Assembly: GCA_036897485.1 (NCBI GenBank)
Contig: JAYMTF010000691.1
Span: 1 to 31,636, forward strand
Source of the DNA: Pelargonium nanum
Lineage: Eukaryota > Streptophyta > Magnoliopsida > Geraniales > Geraniaceae
DNA length: 31,636 nt
Direction of reading: 5' to 3'
This document shows positions 27,680 through 31,636 of the stretch, piece after piece; the stretch's first letter is position 1, and each line of letters begins with the position of its first letter. A program made the position numbers and the translations under genes. The notes under the pieces are model-generated. The model was given only the letters and a program-made list of their open reading frames with translations, searched no databases and was not told where the DNA came from.

Positions 27680-29296
27680 TTACTGGCGAGACGAGTCGGC
27701 TTCGATTTCTCGAAGCCTATCAATAGCAACCAACTCTGATCCGGTTGCCTGAAGACCATATTCCTGACATAACCCCCACATCAATGCAGATGATTTAGAA
27801 GGAGAGAGGACCTCATAGTCATCTGGATTTGGAATTTTTAAGCATGGTCCACCCGAAGCACCGCCTACCTGTTTAAAGGTTGGTGGTGCAGATGCGCGAA
27901 GTCGACGCCGATGGGACCGGTAACCCAAACTTACTCCGCGATGAGTTGGCTTAATTACTGTTGCTTCAGAAGAAGGCGAGGTCTATGATTTTTTTAGAGA
28001 AGAAGATGGGACTTCATTGATTGCATGTGCATGTGTACGAATTGGAGCAACTTGGCTAGGGTTTGAATTGCGGTTAAGTAACTCCGGCCCAATGAGAGGA
28101 GGCCCAGTGATTGTATTAGAAGAGTCCATGTTGGTGTTGGATTCCAAATTTTTTGGATGCTGGACAGCAGAGTTTCGTTTCATGTTGTCTGGCGATGCCA
28201 ATGCTAGGTCAATCTTAGAGGGTGATAAGGAAGGGACATGCCATTGCTTAGGGAAAGGGTGCAGGTCATCCGAAATGCAATTCGTGACAAACACACTGAA
28301 AGATAATTTGCGGTACTTAACGAGAATTGTTTTTTCAAAAGTTCGTGGCAGCCCTGAGTGTACCAAAACTTGAATTTGGTCAAGAAAATCACCATGCAGA
28401 AAATTTGGGTGGCAGGTGATCAATGTGCCAAAGGAACCTACTATACCAGATATAGATTCCACACTGCGCAAGTGAATTGGCAAACAACGAATTGAAGCCC
28501 AATGAAAGCTTCCCCCCTTACGTTTAAGGCCATCCCAATCATAAAAGTTCATAAACCAACGAGAAAGTCACGCCCAATTGGAATTCTTCATCGACATGAA
28601 GCTATCTTTGTCTGGGAACGATAGTATAAAAGTCCGCTCCGCCATGAAGTGTAAAGAGATGTTTGAGTAGCCTTCCGAAGCAATTTGTTGTGAGAGTATT
28701 TCCCCAGATGCCGCTTCCCTCGAAATGGCTAACACACTCCATTGGAGTTTATCTGACATAGTCGACGAGGCACGTCCCGAACAATGAAGTTGAGTTCCGA
28801 TCACAGACGATTTAGGACGACGAGACTCAGACGGATTCGGACGAGGTTGCTTGCCAGAGATGCCATCAATTCTAGTGGATTGAATCCCATGCGAAGGCGG
28901 CGGACCCGGCGTGGATCGACGATAATGCTTTAAATCCCTAAGTGAAGCACGATTTGATCCCTTGGCCCAATCGACTATTAACCGATGTTGAAGTAAGTCG
29001 ACTCCATTGAGGATGCGGATGATCCTTGCGGCGTCATCTTTGTTGTTCACTGTGATAAAGCCGAAGATCAATCCCGAGCGATTAGGGTTCTTCGGTATGT
29101 GGCAGTGAAGGACTTCACAGTGACGCGCAAAAATGCCTTTTAACCAACTGGTGGTTATTTTCTCCGGTAGGTTACCCACATAAAGCAGAGCAGTGGTTGT
29201 CTTCTTGTGGCGGCTCGTGGCCGGAGTTGCACCAGATGGAAAAGTGGTCGTGGCGGCGCTGGGCCCGTCGAGACTTTGTTTCGACCTAGAGAGCAT
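27680..29296 (-). pseudogene. LINE ORF1 with RRM and DUF4283-like region
   Basis: It starts at ATG 29296 (MLSRSKQSLDG). Residues about 36..115 form an RRM: RNP2-like LLYVGNLP, RNP1-like GLIFGFITV, then ILNGVDLLQHRLIVDWAKGS. A linker rich in R, S and P follows, then a DUF4283-like segment (ILSFPDKDSFMSM, FYDWDGLKRKG, IRCLPIHLRSVESI, VGSFGTL). TGA at 28568..28570 and TAG at 27983..27985 interrupt it, but the frame is the same before, between and after them down to 27680, giving 539 codons. No CCHC knuckle is visible, unlike the ORF1 at 2932..4083. RRM-bearing ORF1s are known in plant LINEs such as the BNR type. The protein would bind element RNA. Confidence 0.8.
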
Positions 29297-29456
29297 TTTT
29301 TCTTCCTCAATTATTGAGTCAATGTTATATGATAAGAAACTTTATTCTTTGAATTGGCGGTGAAGAAGGTTTAAGTTTTATTTATTTTATTTTATTTTTT
29401 ATCACAATAAGATCAGACTGTTTGATAAATCAACCTCCCAATGATGTGATTATTTT

Positions 29457-30880
29457 TGTTTGTCCCTTTTGCTAGAAATTGACACTCGATTAATTTTTTT
29501 GCTATAACTTGTCTTCAAATTATGATATTTTGTTTCAAATTGGTCTGAGGTGTTGTCAAACTACTTAGGCATGACAGCTTTATATGATTTTTCTATTGAT
29601 GTGGCAACCACGTGGAGCTTAAGTTAATTAAATTCACTGATAGAACCAATTTTGAATAAAAATTGTATAACCAATAGACGTGGTCGCCACGTCAATTTTT
29701 TCCAATTTAGTCTCTCAATTGCACAATTTTGTTTCAAAACATTTTCATTCATAAATTTAGTTTGTCTATAGATAATTCAACTATATGAGCTAAGTAGACA
29801 ATCCAAACATATCTTATAAAAAGAAGTTTTATTATTCTAATAATTATTTAATTTTATTGTTAAACTAGTTTCATCCTCATGCGTTGCACGAGTTTTAAAT
29901 ATTAACAATAAATTTAATTATATTTAAACTAAATTAATGAACCTAAAATATATTTAGTATTAAAATTACTTACATTTAGCACTCTAAATCAACGATTATT
30001 AGTCTCTAATGCAAATATTCATCCATATTGTATTATCCACATGACTGAAAATATCAAAAAAAATTATCAAGATTATGTCGATAACTATAACTAGTGTAGA
30101 AAAAATCGACGACTAAAATTTTGCACGCTTAATATAAGACATAACGTATCATGAATATATGAATAAGAACAACAGAAATTAGACCATTAAAAATAAACGA
30201 CATATAAAAAAATAAACAAAAAGAATGTTGGTGAATTCATAATAACACTTGTCTTACAAAAACTTATGGTTAATGTCTATTTATAAACCTCATTTAGGGT
30301 TTGCATATGTATTTAACTTTTGAATATAATTTAACTTGTGAGATTAGAGGTTTTTTTTTCCTTATTCGTAATGTTACATTAGAGTTATGAGTGACGTTAT
30401 AGACTTGTAGGTATATAATTTTTAAATGAATCTCAAGTTTAATTAAAATAATTTATTTAACTAATCAGATATTGTGATAGTTTCATAATTAAGTAAAAAG
30501 TAAAATGTTGTGCCAAAATTAAAACTTAAACGATGTAGTGTTTTAATATTATAAACCAAATTTTTGGTTATGTGTAAATTGTGATAACATTAAAATACCA
30601 AATAAATATTTTAAAACTATTTTCTTAAATTGAATTTAACTATCATACCAATCATGGAAAAAAATGGGAAGATAGAGATGGGACATATATGGGAAGCTAT
30701 CTCCAAACAATCATAAATGTACTTCACCGCTAAGCTGTTGACACATTCATACCTCACCAAACCTCATGGACGGTTCACATTACATTACCCAAACCCATGT
30801 TCATGAATATTTACATTTATGCCATTTTGCATCCGTCGAGATGAATTACTGATAATATCTCTTTTGACCGATAATGTTTG
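29457..30880. other. Gene-free AT-rich region
   Basis: No coding region is seen. ACTAGTTTCATCCTCATGCG followed by TTGCACGAG at about 29867..29895 is a word common in plant non-autonomous DNA elements, but no partner end was found here. Confidence 0.4.
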
Positions 30881-30884
30881 TGAT

Positions 30885-31062
30885 GGTGCAAAATCGAGTT
30901 TAATTGTCAGTCAAGTAAAAGATCTTGAGTTTGAGTTTTACTACAAACAAGAGAAGCGGCTCATTTTTTGTAAGAGGTTGATGTTTTTTTTATTAGTGGT
31001 TCTTGATAGACCCTCTACATGCTCAACCGTTAGCCTTGAGGTTGGCCTCTCTCGGTCGTAAT
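30885..31062 (+). mobile_element. Possible SINE fragment
   Basis: GATGGTGCAAAATCGAGTTT, 'gtcagtcaagtaaaagatcttgagtttgagttttac' (B-box-like), 'gagaagcggctc' and 'gaccctctacatgctcaaccgttagccttgaggttggcctctctcggtcgt' follow each other as in tRNA-derived SINEs. There is no tail or target duplication. Confidence 0.35.
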
Positions 31063-31507
31063 TTTATGCAAAAATCATTACTTCGTATGTCCAAAAACGA
31101 GGGTATTGCATCATTATTTTTGATAAATAAAGATAAATGACTTTTACACTTATATTTATGTATACATTTTCTGGTCATTCATGCACAACCACTTAAACAA
31201 TGAAAAATGACAATATTAGACAACTTTTTTTATATAAATAAAAAGAAAAAAGACACTCATTTTAAACTAATATAAATATTTAGTGTATTTTTCAGCACTC
31301 CGCTTGTAGGACGAGTGTACTTGAATAAAATGATTTTGAATCAACGGATCTGGAATATGCGAAGAGACAGGAAAACATATATATTGGTTGGTTGAGTTTT
31401 TGGTGGTCCCTCAAGTTGTCCAAGTGTCAAATTAGGGTAGGCCTCTCTTGCATAGGGTGCTCTACGATGATAGATGTTGATAGAGGAATGAACCATATCA
31501 CATGCAA

Positions 31508-31636
31508 TGGAGGGTTTAGGCCTTGTTTGGTAAGTCTACTGAGCCTCTACTTGGATTGTCTATAAACGTTTTTTCCAAAAAAATTGTTTGGCAAACCAAC
31601 TTTTCAAGGAATGTCTATAGACATTCATGAAATTAG
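31508..31636 (+). mobile_element. Start of a DNA-element-like repeat cut by the window end
   Basis: TTTAGGCCTTGTTTGGTAAG begins a segment of a type widespread in plants as the end of hAT-like non-autonomous elements ('ggccttgtttgg'). GTCTATAAACGTTTTTTCC and GGAATGTCTATAGACATTC follow; the latter contains the palindrome AATGTCTATAGACATT. The other end lies outside. Confidence 0.4.

Larger units (their letters stand above)
23876..29438 (-). mobile_element. Near full-length L1-type LINE retrotransposon, inactivated
   Basis: On the minus strand the order is: 5' UTR (29438 to 29297), ORF1 (29296..27680), an 11-nt gap, ORF2 (27668..23940), then a 64-bp 3' UTR with CTTAATAAAAAGTACC and an A-tail (plus-strand T-run 23876..23885). 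All ORF2 domains are present: endonuclease, reverse transcriptase and a zinc-knuckle region. No RNase H follows. I count two nonsense codons in ORF1, two frameshifts and one nonsense codon in ORF2. The direct repeat CAATGATGTGATTATTTT at 23583..23600 and 29439..29456 may be its target-site duplication. Confidence 0.9.

Noticed and set aside
28017..28373. Plus-strand frame of 118 codons
   Set aside because: It is antisense to LINE ORF1, has no family features, and its length is explained by the coding strand opposite.
23583..29456. LTR retrotransposon or viral insertion
   Set aside because: There are no long terminal repeats, integrase or protease; domain order and A-tail are those of a LINE.

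Overview
This is a stretch of plant nuclear DNA, most likely from a eudicot. It is AT-rich, its genes have GT/AG introns, and it contains plant-type LINEs, Au-type SINEs, MITE-like elements, and fragments of plant genes. I cannot name the species. No rRNA, tRNA, CRISPR array or bacterial-style operon is visible.

Two intact genes face each other. On the plus strand, a gene with a TATA box near 6943 and a 5' untranslated first exon has its CDS at 9092..10157, 10280..10305 and 11077..11703. It encodes a 572-residue plant-specific protein with conserved C-terminal blocks, possibly related to the PCH1/PCHL group. On the minus strand, 14 coding exons between 19958 and 14466 join without a frame error. 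They encode a 525-residue plastid-targeted large subunit of ADP-glucose pyrophosphorylase (AGPase), the enzyme of the committed step of starch synthesis. It has an upstream 5' UTR exon and intron.

The rest is mostly mobile or repetitive DNA. A 920-bp element at 795..1714 with terminal inverted repeats of about 175 bp carries the captured 5' end (UTR, exon 1 and splice donor) of a DHHC palmitoyltransferase gene. A broken DUF4283/CCHC LINE ORF1 lies at about 2578..4386. The 5' UTR intron of the plus-strand gene holds an RTE LINE tail, a SINE and a diverged direct repeat. Its last intron holds a SINE split by a MITE. The AGPase gene has tandem copies of its own exon-1/donor boundary in intron 1 (with SINEs), a MITE in intron 7, and an 11-copy, roughly 81-bp minisatellite filling its last intron. 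A foldback element sits just upstream of its promoter. A SINE with perfect target-site duplications lies at 23026..23179. A nearly full-length but inactivated L1-type LINE (RRM-containing ORF1; endonuclease, reverse transcriptase and zinc-knuckle ORF2) occupies about 23876..29438 on the minus strand.

I found no unknown multi-gene system. The most notable signals are structural: gene capture by the TIR element, repeated duplication of a splice-donor boundary inside AGPase intron 1, the intronic minisatellite, and a possible LINE 3' transduction marked by 18-bp direct repeats.
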